This document shows, in pieces, positions 1-7,069 of a stretch of 13,719 bases of DNA. The position numbers and the translations under genes were made by a program. Source of the stretch: 2-12-FULL-60-19 sp041483675 (GTDB taxonomy: Bacteria; Desulfobacterota; Binatia; UBA9968); contig JBGPGE010000116.1 of NCBI GenBank assembly GCA_041483675.1, positions 1 to 13,719 of the forward strand, read 5' to 3'. The notes below the pieces were generated by a model that was not told the DNA's origin, did not search any database, and saw only the letters and a list, made by a program, of their open reading frames with translations. Position 1 is the stretch's first letter; each line of letters opens with the position of its first letter.

Positions 1-810
1 GTAATCGTAGGTCTTGAGCGCTTCGGCCTTCGAGCCGACGTGAATATACTTTTCGATCACGCGCACGGCGACATCCCGGTTGGTTTTCATGACCCGCACG
101 CCGTCCACATAGGCGCGCAAATATCGCCGTACAAGGTCGCGGCGATCCTTCAAGTCGCGCTTGCGCGCGACGACCGAGAGCTCGGGATAGCGCATGCCCA
201 TGGTATTCAAATCGCCCAGCCGGGTGTATCCCTGGGCTTCGGCGACAAACAACCCCGGCGGCGACATGATGGTCGCGGCGATTACGCCGCGCTCCAGGGC
301 GGTCAGCCGGTTTCTCTCCCCGCCCAGCTGCAAGAAGGTCACGTCCTTGTCGGCATTGAGGCCGTTCTTTTTGAAAGCAAAGCGAAAGCCGATGTCGTTA
401 TTGCCCCCGAAGCTGGCGATGCCGACTTTTTTACCCCTGAGGTCCTGATATGATTTTATCTCTTTGGCCGCGATGACGCCGGCCGACATGGAATTGGCGG
501 CGGTCGCAATGATCGTGACATCCGCCGCGCTCAAAGCCGCCTGCACCGAAACTCCGCCGCTGACGTGCGCGAAGTCGAGCCCGCCGGACAATAGCGCCTG
601 CATACTCTTTGAGCCGCCTGAAATCAGCACGGGATCGATATCCAACCCGACTTTCTTGAATTCACCGGTGTCCAGCGCCACCCAGAATGGAATATTGTAG
701 CCGGCTATGCCGGGGTAGCTCACCGCCACTCGCTGCTGGGCGGCGACGCTATTCGCCGGCAGACTCGCCAGGGAGATTACCAACGACAAAAGCGCTATCA
801 GTTTCCTCAT
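1..810 (-). CDS. ABC substrate-binding protein SBP-1, NMT1/THI5-like, 3' end beyond the window
   Basis: The frame is open from an ATG at 808-810 to the left edge (270 codons, no stop), so the C-terminal part, probably about 60 residues, is missing. It begins with a signal peptide: MRKL, a hydrophobic stretch, and a likely cleavage after SVAA (residue 24). The mature part starts QQRVAVSYPG and shows the periplasmic fold typical of NMT1/SsuA-like proteins: a GEFKKVGLDI element, a GGSKSMQALLSGGLDFA ligand-loop pattern, YQDLRGKKVG at the hinge, and RRYLRAYVDGVRVMKTNRDV near the visible end. Such proteins deliver small organic solutes to an ABC importer. The ligand cannot be read from sequence. 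The start is supported by an AAGGA ribosome site 8 bases upstream. The nearest upstream gene on the same strand is SBP-2, 319 bp away. No permease or ATPase adjoins it in the window. Confidence 0.9.
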   Translation of the reverse strand, partial: MRKLIALLSLVISLASLPANSVAAQQRVAVSYPGIAGYNIPFWVALDTGEFKKVGLDIDPVLISGGSKSMQALLSGGLDFAHVSGGVSVQAALSAADVTIIATAANSMSAGVIAAKEIKSYQDLRGKKVGIASFGGNNDIGFRFAFKKNGLNADKDVTFLQLGGERNRLTALERGVIAATIMSPPGLFVAEAQGYTRLGDLNTMGMRYPELSVVARKRDLKDRRDLVRRYLRAYVDGVRVMKTNRDVAVRVIEKYIHVGSKAEALKTYDY

Positions 811-908
811 ACTTCCGTTCCTTCCGAGAGCGCGCTGACGATCTCCCAGCTAATTTCGTAACAACCGGCGAGCGCGAGGCAAGCCAATAGAATAAAAAAA
901 TGTCGCAT
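807..908 (-). CDS. possible 33-residue lipoprotein overlapping the SBP-1 start
   Basis: A 33-codon frame opens with MRHFF, a hydrophobic run ILLACLALA and a textbook lipobox LAGC with the acceptor cysteine at residue 16, followed by a short polar tail ending SEGTEV. Its TGA stop overlaps the SBP-1 ATG in an ATGA junction, and its last codons contain the SBP-1 ribosome site. That arrangement would allow translational coupling. Against it, there is no clear Shine-Dalgarno sequence before its ATG, and the mature part would be only 18 residues. It could be a genuine small lipoprotein, a leader peptide, or a chance frame created by the SBP-1 5' region. Confidence 0.3.
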   Translation of the reverse strand: MRHFFILLACLALAGCYEISWEIVSALSEGTEV

Positions 909-925
909 GTTCGGCGTGAGCGTAG

Positions 926-1105
926 GCGACAAGGCAGAGTTTGTCAAACTTAAAGGCCGGGATCTCTCCGGAGATGGCCGTTCGGCTTTCCAAAGCCTTT
1001 GGGAGTAGTCCCGAGGTCCGGCTCGGTACGCAGATGGCCTATGACCTCGCACAGGTTGAGAAACACGGGAGCAAAATCAAAGTCCGGCGGGTTGCCGCGG
1101 CATAG
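926..1105 (+). pseudogene. higA: HigA-family antitoxin, C-terminal relic
   Basis: Reading on the plus strand from 926 to the TAG at 1103-1105 gives ATRQSLSNL, then KAGISPEMAVRLSKAFGSS, then PEVRLGTQMAYDLAQVEKHG and a basic tail. This is the helix-turn-helix end and C-terminus of HigA/VapI-type XRE antitoxins, whose family pattern is roughly TRQ-LS-L-NG-AGISPEMA-RL-KAFG. The N-terminal half is absent. A TAG at 923-925 interrupts the frame, the GVS that should precede TRQ lies in another frame at about 911-922, and about three residues are missing between SNL and KAG where the family has an NG turn. No HigB toxin is visible. The gene is therefore a decayed remnant in the spacer between two minus-strand genes. 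Family assignment is by recognition of the motif only. Confidence 0.75.
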
Positions 1106-1129
1106 GCGTTAACGCGCTACTCTCATCCC

Positions 1130-2116
1130 TCACCGCCCGTAAAGCCGGTCGATAAAGCCGCTGCTTTTCAGCTCGTCGAGCAGGCTCGTATCCATGATAT
1201 CTTCGGCCTTGACGCCGCGCGCTTTGGGGTTCGGCAGGGATTCCAGGGCCGCCTGGACTCCCTTCACTTCCGGGAACGGATTCTCGCGCAGCGAGGCCGA
1301 CAGCCGCCCGTAGATCGCCTTGGCGACCTGCGGATCTTTGATCCCTTCCTCTTTGAAGATCTCCATTACAAGATCCGGCCGGCGCTTGAAGACATAGATG
1401 CCTTCCACGTAAGCCTTGAGCACGTTGCGCGCAGTCTCTCTTTTTGTTTTCAGCAGCGATGTCGGCACCACAATGCCGAAGCGGGCGTAGTCCATCGGCA
1501 GCTCCGACAGATCCGCGAGCACCCGGCAACAACCGGTCGCCAGGACTTTATCCAGATGATCCGGACTCACCAGACCCGCATCCACGTGGCCGACCGTGAG
1601 CGCGGCGATGCGGGAAGGAGTATTGCCGGCGGAAAGGATCGTCAGGTCTTTCTCCGGGTTGAGCTTCCAGAAGCGAAGGACCATGCGCGTCGTGATATCG
1701 GAAGCCGATCCGATGCCGCTTACCGCCACCCGTTTCTCTCTCAGCTCCTCCGGCTTCATGATCGGCTTGCGCACGACCAGGTAGTGTTCGAGCCGGTTGA
1801 TCGTAACCGCGATGACTTTCACGTCGAGGAGACCGGAGACGCCGAGGCCGAGCATCGCGGGAATATCGGAGTCGGAGAGCGTAATATCGCCGGCGGCCAT
1901 GGCGCGTGTCAGGACGCCGCCGCTGAGAAAATAAACGGACCGCACGTTCAGCCCGTGCTTCTCCCAGAGTCTCTGCTTCTCGATCACCCGGCGCAAATCC
2001 GAGCTGATGCCGGAGCCGCTGTAGCCCAGGGCGATCGGTTGGCCGTGCGCGCTTGGAGCGAGCGGGATGAGCGACAGAAGGACGGCAATAAAAAAGGCAG
2101 GAAAAGATTTCGCCAT
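1130..2116 (-). CDS. ABC substrate-binding protein SBP-2, NMT1/THI5-like
   Basis: A complete 328-residue periplasmic solute-binding protein. Residues 1-25 form a signal peptide (MAKSF, hydrophobic core, SAHG before the mature QPIALGYSG). Family features follow: RLWEKHGLNVRSVYFLSGG, a ligand-loop GGVLTRAMAAGDITLSDSD, EELREKRVAVSGIGSASD at the hinge, and AYVEGIYVFKRRPDLVMEIF in the C-terminal helices, close in pattern to the same segment of SBP-1. An AGAGGA ribosome site stands just before the ATG. It lies 96 bp downstream of UbiD-1 on the same strand and may be the last gene of the UbiD-2/zinc-ribbon/UbiD-1 unit, which would suit uptake of the decarboxylase substrate (inference). Unusually, two adjacent cysteines (GCC) sit in the middle domain. 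The ligand is unknown. Confidence 0.92.
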   Translation of the reverse strand: MAKSFPAFFIAVLLSLIPLAPSAHGQPIALGYSGSGISSDLRRVIEKQRLWEKHGLNVRSVYFLSGGVLTRAMAAGDITLSDSDIPAMLGLGVSGLLDVKVIAVTINRLEHYLVVRKPIMKPEELREKRVAVSGIGSASDITTRMVLRFWKLNPEKDLTILSAGNTPSRIAALTVGHVDAGLVSPDHLDKVLATGCCRVLADLSELPMDYARFGIVVPTSLLKTKRETARNVLKAYVEGIYVFKRRPDLVMEIFKEEGIKDPQVAKAIYGRLSASLRENPFPEVKGVQAALESLPNPKARGVKAEDIMDTSLLDELKSSGFIDRLYGR

Positions 2117-2133
2117 AATTCCTCTACTCCACC

Positions 2134-2163
2134 GGGATTCTTCGACTGTGCCTCAGAATGACG
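2134..2163. repeat. REP-like intergenic repeat, copy 1
   Basis: The spacer between UbiD-1 and SBP-2 contains a core TTCGACTGTGCCTCAG at 2141-2156, preceded by GGGATTC and followed by GAATGAC. GATTC and GAATGAC at the ends are partly complementary. The core closely resembles the TTCGACTGCGCTCAGGA at 7184-7200, so at least two members of a dispersed family occur in this window. Function is unknown; position within a presumed operon could affect mRNA stability or partial termination. Confidence 0.55.
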
Positions 2164-2212
2164 ACCGAGTTGTGCCTCAAGGCGAAGGCTTTATACCACG
2201 CCGGATCAATCG

Positions 2213-3607
2213 CTAAAAGCCGTATTTGGCCCGGTTCTCCAACACCTCCCGCATCACCACGGGGTTGGGCCGGCATTCGGGCTGCAGCGGCTCCAACAGC
2301 GGCTTGGTGGCGTCGATGATGATCTTATCTGTTCTCGAGGCGCTTCTCTTCTCCGCCGGGGTCATGGTGGGATCGAGCACGTTGGCGGAAACATCTTTGA
2401 TGATCTCCACGTCGCGGTCGGCGCGCACGCGGGTCGTCACCGCCCAGTCCACCTGGCCGAGATCGCGCGGATCGATGTCGTCGTCGACCACGGTAACCAT
2501 CTTGACGGTCCGTCCCGCGGTCGTTCCCAAAACAGACAGCCCCACCATCTTGCCGTAACCGTCGTAGGCCTTTTTTACCGAGACGACCGCATGCAGATAT
2601 CCTCCGCCGCCTGAGGTGAAGTGGACGCTCTTGATGCCCGGCAGCGGGCACTGGCGGATGACTTCGGCTTCGTTGGTGACGCCCGACACGATGCAGGTTT
2701 CGTGATGCGGCAACCCCTCGTAGCTCTCCTGAAAAATAAAATCCTTGCGGTGCGTGATCGCCTTGATCTGAATCACCGGCCGCGGGCCGCGATCGCCGTA
2801 GTAGCCGGTGAATTCGCCGAACGGCCCTTCGTCGCGCGTGACGCCGGGCGGAATCTCTCCCTCGATCACCACCTCGGCGGCGGCCGGTACTTCCACGGGT
2901 ATGGTCTCGCAGGCGACCATCTCCACGGGCGCGCCGCGCAGGGCGCCGGCCATGGCGAATTCGTCGGTGCCGAATGGAAACGGAGCGATGGCTGCGGCAT
3001 AGATGACCGGATCGAGACCCACCGCGATGGCTATGGGGAGCGGCTTGCCCTGGGCGTGCGCCTTGTCGAAGTGATGGCGGATGTGTCTGTAAGGGGCGGC
3101 CAGGATTCCCAGGGTCCGCTCGTCGTGAACCATGGCGCGATACATGCCGGCGTTGCGCTCGCCGGTCTCCGGATCTTTGCTGATGTGGCAGGGAAAGGTG
3201 ATGTAAGGGCCGCCGTCCCGCTCGTTCCACAGCGGGATGGGAAGCTTAAATAGATTCACGTCGCGCCCGACGTTGACCACTTCCTTGCACGGCGCGTCCT
3301 TGACGATCCTCGGCTCGATCGGCTTTTGCGTCCGGCGGAGCCACTCCCGGTGGACGTTGTCCGGCTCGCACTCGAGCGCGAGGCAGAATCGTTTCAACGT
3401 CGCCAACAGATTCACTACGATCGGGTGCGAATGGCCCTTGGGCCGGGAGAAGTAAAGCGCCTTATTTTTCTCCACTCCTCCCCGGTCGAGGGCCAGCCGG
3501 CAAACCGCGCCGACTTCGTACTTGAGATCGACCTCGGCCTCGATGCGATGAACCTCTCCCTCTTTTTCCAGGCGAGTCAAAAATGCTCTCAAATCTTGGT
3601 ACGGCAT
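2213..3607 (-). CDS. UbiD-family prenylated-FMN decarboxylase (UbiD-1)
   Basis: The 464-residue length fits the UbiD family, whose members use prenylated FMN to decarboxylate or carboxylate unsaturated and aromatic acids. Comparison with Aspergillus niger Fdc1 finds every key residue: N152 and R157 in RNAGMYR (Fdc1 N168, R173), H175 in APYRH (H191), E216 in FGTDEF (E233), and the catalytic pair E260 and E265 in EGPFGE (E277, E282). The cofactor and metal site and the R-E-E triad are therefore intact. An in-frame TTG at 3629-3631 would add eight residues, but GGAGGT lies inside that extension, 4 bases before the ATG at 3605-3607, so the ATG is the start. The zinc-ribbon gene ends 20 bp upstream and a second UbiD lies beyond it. 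No UbiX-type flavin prenyltransferase is in the window. Substrate unknown. Confidence 0.95.
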   Translation of the reverse strand: MPYQDLRAFLTRLEKEGEVHRIEAEVDLKYEVGAVCRLALDRGGVEKNKALYFSRPKGHSHPIVVNLLATLKRFCLALECEPDNVHREWLRRTQKPIEPRIVKDAPCKEVVNVGRDVNLFKLPIPLWNERDGGPYITFPCHISKDPETGERNAGMYRAMVHDERTLGILAAPYRHIRHHFDKAHAQGKPLPIAIAVGLDPVIYAAAIAPFPFGTDEFAMAGALRGAPVEMVACETIPVEVPAAAEVVIEGEIPPGVTRDEGPFGEFTGYYGDRGPRPVIQIKAITHRKDFIFQESYEGLPHHETCIVSGVTNEAEVIRQCPLPGIKSVHFTSGGGGYLHAVVSVKKAYDGYGKMVGLSVLGTTAGRTVKMVTVVDDDIDPRDLGQVDWAVTTRVRADRDVEIIKDVSANVLDPTMTPAEKRSASRTDKIIIDATKPLLEPLQPECRPNPVVMREVLENRAKYGF

Positions 3608-3610
3608 AAG

Positions 3611-3616
3611 ACCTCC
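3611..3616 (-). promoter_or_regulatory. ribosome binding site fixing the UbiD-1 start
   Basis: Read on the minus strand this is GGAGGT, four bases before the ATG at 3605-3607. It lies within the longer frame that opens at a TTG (3629-3631), so it decides in favour of the shorter protein beginning MPYQDLRAFL, which is also the usual UbiD-type N-terminus. Confidence 0.8.
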
Positions 3617-3627
3617 GCTTTCAGCGA

Positions 3628-3822
3628 TCAAGCGCCGGTTCTCAGGCGCTTTTTCTGAACCCCGACACCCGGCTTCCTGCTATCTTCAGGCATCTTGTAC
3701 ACCGAAAACTCCGCGCCGCAGTAGGGACAGTGGCAGTAAGAGTCGGGAATGGAGAAGAACTCCGGGCCGACGTAAAACTCCCGTCGGCACTCAGGGCACG
3801 GAACGTAAATAACTTGAGCCAT
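3628..3822 (-). CDS. small zinc-ribbon protein between two UbiD genes
   Basis: A 64-residue protein with two cysteine knuckles: CPEC (C9, C12) and CPYC (C32, C35), with a further C30 just before the second pair. This spacing predicts a rubredoxin-like zinc ribbon of about 40 residues followed by a basic tail (RKPGVGVQKKRLR). It has no signal peptide and should be cytoplasmic. It sits 24 bp after UbiD-2 and 20 bp before UbiD-1, so the three genes are almost certainly one transcript. Multi-subunit UbiD-type enzymes such as the BsdBCD/VdcBCD hydroxyaryl decarboxylases carry a small D subunit of similar size that is also cysteine-bearing, so an accessory subunit or adaptor role is plausible (inference). 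I do not recognise the exact family. The ribosome site is weak: AAGAAG immediately upstream, or GGAG at a longer distance. Confidence 0.8.
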   Translation of the reverse strand: MAQVIYVPCPECRREFYVGPEFFSIPDSYCHCPYCGAEFSVYKMPEDSRKPGVGVQKKRLRTGA

Positions 3823-3846
3823 GATCTTCTTGCTCCGCGAATTTCT

Positions 3847-5256
3847 TTATCCGCTCTCTTCGGGCATCTCCTTCCACGGCAGCGAGCCGAGGATCTCTTG
3901 CAGCTTCGGGCTCTTCCGCACCTCGTCGGGGATCGAGAGAGTTCTCGCAAACGGCTCGCCGAACGGCTTGGTGCAATCGAAGCCGACCTTGGTTGTAAGA
4001 ATGCCTTCCGCGCTCGGGTCGAGCGCCGGACCGGTGATGCCGGGGATGACGATCAGGTCCTTGTCTCCCCGAAAGCGCGTCGCCAACGCGTGCAGGACTT
4101 CCCGTTCATCGAAGATGTCGACGTCCTCGTCGAAGACAAACGCATGCTTGACGAGGTAGTGGGACAAAAGTCCCGTCACCAGCGCGGCTCGGGCCGAGCC
4201 CTCCACCGCGTTCTGAATTTGGATGTAGAGATGAAAGACGCCGCAACCCGACATCGGGACGTAGACGGTCCGCACCGTGGGAACGACCCGCCGGATCGCC
4301 TCGAAGGCCATCCCTTCCCGCGCGACCGAGGAGACCCAGTGAGCATGGCCCACCGGGACGCTCTCCCAATAAGCGTCCTTGCGGTGCGTGACGGCCGTGA
4401 CCTTGATGAAGGGATTCCACTTTTGCGGCCCCGAGTAACGGGTGTACTCTCCGAAAGGCCCTTCCGGCCGCCTCTGCCCGTGAGGGATGATGCCTTCGAT
4501 CACCACCTCGGCGTCCGCCGGCACCAGAAAATCTTCCCCCAGCGTCTCCGACGGAGTGACGCGCAGCGGCTTTCCCAGAAAGCCGCCGGCCGTGGCGTAG
4601 TGGCTGTCGCCGAAAGGAATCGCCGCCTCGCAGCCAAGCACGACGAGCGGATGATGGCCGATCCAGAAGGCCGCTCTCATGTCCTCACCGCGCTGCTCGT
4701 GCTTGGCCAGGATGATCGCGTTGTGCGTCGCGGGCGTGAGATAGACCCGGACTTCGTTTTTTTCCTTGATCCATCCCCGATGAATCGCGGAATTCTCGAT
4801 TCCCGTGTCGGGATCGTAGCAGGTGAGAAAGCCTCCGGTAATGTAAGGCCCCGGGTCCATTTCGTGGTGGATCGGCGCGGGAAAGGCCGTCACGTCCGCC
4901 TCGACGCCGCGCCGGACCACCTGTTTGACCGGCGCCGCTTTTCTGGGAATCACTTCCGGCGGGAATCTTTTTTGCAGCCGCTCGTTATAGGCGTTGCCGA
5001 TCTGCTCGGGCGAGGTGTTCAATAGAAACGCGATCCGTTTTCTGCTGGAGTGGATCAGCGTCGCCAGTTTGAAATCGAACTTTCGCCCGTTGCTGCAGAC
5101 CCGGTCGAAGACGAGGATGGGAAACTTGTTAGCCTTCTCTATCTGCTGGATCAGCGCTGTGATCTCGTATCGGGCGTCGATTTTTTCCTTGATGTGGACG
5201 ACGTCCCCGGGAAAGGAACGTTCATAGGCTTCGATGAAGCTTCTTAAGCCCTCCAT
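3847..5256 (-). CDS. UbiD-family decarboxylase with a substituted metal-site residue (UbiD-2)
   Basis: This 469-residue UbiD-family protein is divergent from UbiD-1. The prFMN/triad positions align without gaps through the first half: N155 and R160 in ENSAIHR, H178 in PATH, and catalytic E265 and E270 in EGPFGE. The residue matching Fdc1 E233 (a cofactor-metal ligand), seen as E216 in UbiD-1 FGTDEF, is H219 here in FGDSHY. The frame stays open 83 codons further upstream, but that extension (MCKLNAKG onward) does not look like the family and covers the promoter region. The ATG at 5254-5256 gives the expected UbiD start MEGLRSFIEAYE and leaves a leader of about 29 bases after a sigma-54 candidate at 5297-5311. 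Its ribosome site is weak (GGAT). It is the first gene of the minus-strand unit and is divergent from the aldehyde dehydrogenase. Substrate unknown. Confidence 0.92.
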   Translation of the reverse strand: MEGLRSFIEAYERSFPGDVVHIKEKIDARYEITALIQQIEKANKFPILVFDRVCSNGRKFDFKLATLIHSSRKRIAFLLNTSPEQIGNAYNERLQKRFPPEVIPRKAAPVKQVVRRGVEADVTAFPAPIHHEMDPGPYITGGFLTCYDPDTGIENSAIHRGWIKEKNEVRVYLTPATHNAIILAKHEQRGEDMRAAFWIGHHPLVVLGCEAAIPFGDSHYATAGGFLGKPLRVTPSETLGEDFLVPADAEVVIEGIIPHGQRRPEGPFGEYTRYSGPQKWNPFIKVTAVTHRKDAYWESVPVGHAHWVSSVAREGMAFEAIRRVVPTVRTVYVPMSGCGVFHLYIQIQNAVEGSARAALVTGLLSHYLVKHAFVFDEDVDIFDEREVLHALATRFRGDKDLIVIPGITGPALDPSAEGILTTKVGFDCTKPFGEPFARTLSIPDEVRKSPKLQEILGSLPWKEMPEESG

Positions 5257-5296
5257 ATCGACGATCCAACTGGTTGGAAAATCGAAACGTAGAGAA

Positions 5297-5311
5297 GCAA
5301 TAAATGGGCCA
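5297..5311 (-). promoter_or_regulatory. sigma-54 (-24/-12) promoter candidate for UbiD-2
   Basis: Read on the minus strand the site is TGGCCC-ATTTA-TTGC followed by T, against the consensus TGGCAC-N5-TTGC-W. The -24 GG and -12 GC dinucleotides have the required spacing. The predicted start of transcription is near 5285, about 29 bases before the UbiD-2 ATG. One base differs from consensus in the -24 element (C for A). Sigma-54 promoters need an enhancer-binding activator, and none is encoded in the window. Confidence 0.55.
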
Positions 5312-5394
5312 CGCCCCGGAAAGCTGTGAACTCCTGTGAGGGAAGAGGCGCAGAGTGCAACCGGCGCCATCCAACCTTTGAGAATCGAGCGCGA

Positions 5395-5418
5395 GCTTTT
5401 CCGACATTTAAGAAAACG
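5395..5418. promoter_or_regulatory. possible activator site in the divergent spacer
   Basis: TTTTC (5397-5401) and GAAAA (5412-5416) form an inverted repeat with a 10-base spacer, placed between the two divergent sigma-54 candidates and about 70-100 bases from each. On the minus strand the right half reads CGTTTTC, a heptamer also found twice upstream of the nitrogenase-like gene. The position suits an upstream activator site, but the arms are short and the motif AT-rich, so this is weak evidence. The rest of the 289-bp spacer (5257-5545) shows no gene that I would support. Confidence 0.25.
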
Positions 5419-5486
5419 CCGGCATCGATCATTCAGCCCGGCTTGCGCGGTGATCTTCGCGTTCAGAAAAACTCGGCTGGAACCCT

Positions 5487-5501
5487 TGGCATTCAACTTG
5501 C
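5487..5501 (+). promoter_or_regulatory. sigma-54 (-24/-12) promoter candidate for the aldehyde dehydrogenase unit
   Basis: The site reads TGGCAT-TCAAC-TTGC followed by A, matching the TGGCAY-N5-TTGCW consensus with exact GG to GC spacing. The predicted transcription start is near 5513, which leaves a leader of about 33 bases carrying the AAAAGGAGG ribosome site of the dehydrogenase at 5532-5540. A short inverted repeat TTGCA/TGCAA (5498-5502 and 5509-5513) overlaps the -12 element and the predicted start and might be an operator. Confidence 0.65.
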
Positions 5502-5545
5502 ACAAGCTTGCAAACCTACAACGATCATCATAAAAGGAGGCGGCT

Positions 5546-7024
5546 ATGGGGGATTACGGCAAGAAGATCCTGGCGCTCCTCGTTGGCAAAGAACGGATGC
5601 TGATCGGCGGCGGTTGGACGCCCGCGCGATCTGGCCGGTCGTTTCCGACGCACGACCCCGCCACGGAAGAGAAGCTCTGCGACGCGGCGCTGGCCGGCGA
5701 AGAGGACGTCGAGTCGGCCGCGCAGGCGGCCGCTGCCGCTTTTTCGGCCTGGCGCAGGCTCGATCCGTTCGAAAGAGGGCAGAAAGTCTCGGCCCTGGCT
5801 CGCGCGTTGAGAGAACACGCCGAGGATTTCGCGCTGCTCGACGCAATCGACTCCGGCAATCCCGTAACGGCGATGAAGGGCGACGTCCTGATGGCGGCCT
5901 CGATCATGGATTATTTCGCGGGGCTGGCCGGCGAGCTCAAGGGGCAGATCCTCCCAGGAAAAGAGGGCATGCTCCACATGGTTTTTCAGGAGCCGTTTGG
6001 AGTCGTGGCGCGGATCGTCCCTTTCAACCACCCGATCTTCTTCGCCGCCTGCAAGATCGCCGCGCCGCTGGTGGCGGGCAATACTCTGATCCTCAAGCCC
6101 GCCGAGCAGACGCCGCTCTCGGCTCTGGAGATGGGAAAATACATACGGGAGATTTTTCCTCCCGGCGTGATCAACATCGTGACCGGCGACGGCCCGCTCA
6201 CCGGCGCGGCGCTGGTGAAGCATCCTCAAATCAAGCGCATCGCGTTGACCGGCGGCGTGGATACCGGGCGCGCCGTCATGAAGCTCTCCGCCGAGGGCGG
6301 GATCAAGCAGATCACGCTCGAGCTGGGCGGCAAAAATCCGATGATCGTGTTTCCCGACGTGGAGCTGGACAAGGCGGTCGAGTCGGCGGTGGTGGGGATG
6401 AACTTCCACTGGTGCCAGGGACAATCCTGCGGCTCGACCTCGCGCCTCTTTCTTCACAAAACAATTCACGATGAGTTTCTCCGGCGGCTGATCGAGCGGG
6501 CGGGGCGGATCAAGATCGGCCAGCCTCTCGACCCCGCGACGGAGATGGGCTGCCTTGTCTCCAAAGATCAGTACGACAAGACCTTCCGCTACATCGATCT
6601 GGGCAAGCAAGATGGCGCAAAGCTGGTGGCCGGCGGCGGCCGCCCGGAGGGCGCGACTTTTGCCAAGGGCTATTTCGTGAAGCCGACGATCTTCGACGGC
6701 GTCGATATGTCGATGCGCATCGCACGCGAGGAGATCTTCGGGCCGGTGCTGTCGGTATTTTCCTGGGAAGATTACGACGACGTTATTGAGCAGGCGAATC
6801 AGGTGGATTACGGTCTCACCGCGAGCATCTGGAGCCGCGATCTTCAGTTGGCCTATCGGACGGCGGAGCGGCTCGAAGCGGGTTACATCTGGATCAACGG
6901 CTCCAGCCGCCATTTTCTCGGCGTCCCGTTCGGCGGCTTCAAGCAGAGCGGTATCGGGCGGGAGGAGTCGGTGGAGGAGTTACTTAGTTACGTTCAAACC
7001 AAGGCGGTGAATGCCGCGATGTAG
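5546..7024 (+). CDS. NAD(P)-dependent aldehyde dehydrogenase
   Basis: This 492-residue aldehyde dehydrogenase superfamily enzyme oxidises an aldehyde to the carboxylic acid with NAD(P)+. Motifs in order: PFNHP (N161 stabilises the intermediate), LILKPAEQTP (K184, cofactor), ALTGGVDTGRAV (Rossmann turn, with GG-D in place of the common GS-E), ELGGKNP (general base E259), GQSCGSTSRLF (nucleophile C295) and EEIFGPV. All catalytic residues are present and the length is normal for the betaine/aromatic aldehyde dehydrogenase branch. A perfect AAAAGGAGG ribosome site stands 5 bases before the ATG. It is transcribed away from UbiD-2 and toward the ABC importer, so its substrate may be an aldehyde formed in the same pathway as the UbiD reaction (inference). 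The GQSCGS sequence around the nucleophile, in place of the more usual GQ-C-S/T-A/G, may help find its closest relatives. Confidence 0.95.
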   Translation: MGDYGKKILALLVGKERMLIGGGWTPARSGRSFPTHDPATEEKLCDAALAGEEDVESAAQAAAAAFSAWRRLDPFERGQKVSALARALREHAEDFALLDAIDSGNPVTAMKGDVLMAASIMDYFAGLAGELKGQILPGKEGMLHMVFQEPFGVVARIVPFNHPIFFAACKIAAPLVAGNTLILKPAEQTPLSALEMGKYIREIFPPGVINIVTGDGPLTGAALVKHPQIKRIALTGGVDTGRAVMKLSAEGGIKQITLELGGKNPMIVFPDVELDKAVESAVVGMNFHWCQGQSCGSTSRLFLHKTIHDEFLRRLIERAGRIKIGQPLDPATEMGCLVSKDQYDKTFRYIDLGKQDGAKLVAGGGRPEGATFAKGYFVKPTIFDGVDMSMRIAREEIFGPVLSVFSWEDYDDVIEQANQVDYGLTASIWSRDLQLAYRTAERLEAGYIWINGSSRHFLGVPFGGFKQSGIGREESVEELLSYVQTKAVNAAM

Positions 7025-7069
7025 CAGGCCGGCGCGACACAGCCGCAGGACGACAGACAACGGACCACC

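Noticed and set aside
2325..3230. An arginine-rich alternative frame of about 300 codons within UbiD-1
   Set aside because: It is a frame shadow of a gene whose active-site motifs are intact. Its composition is low-complexity arginine, serine and histidine.
5257..5505. An 83-residue N-terminal extension of UbiD-2, since the frame stays open to 5505
   Set aside because: It has no UbiD-like sequence, overlaps both sigma-54 candidates, and the downstream ATG gives a normal UbiD N-terminus and length.
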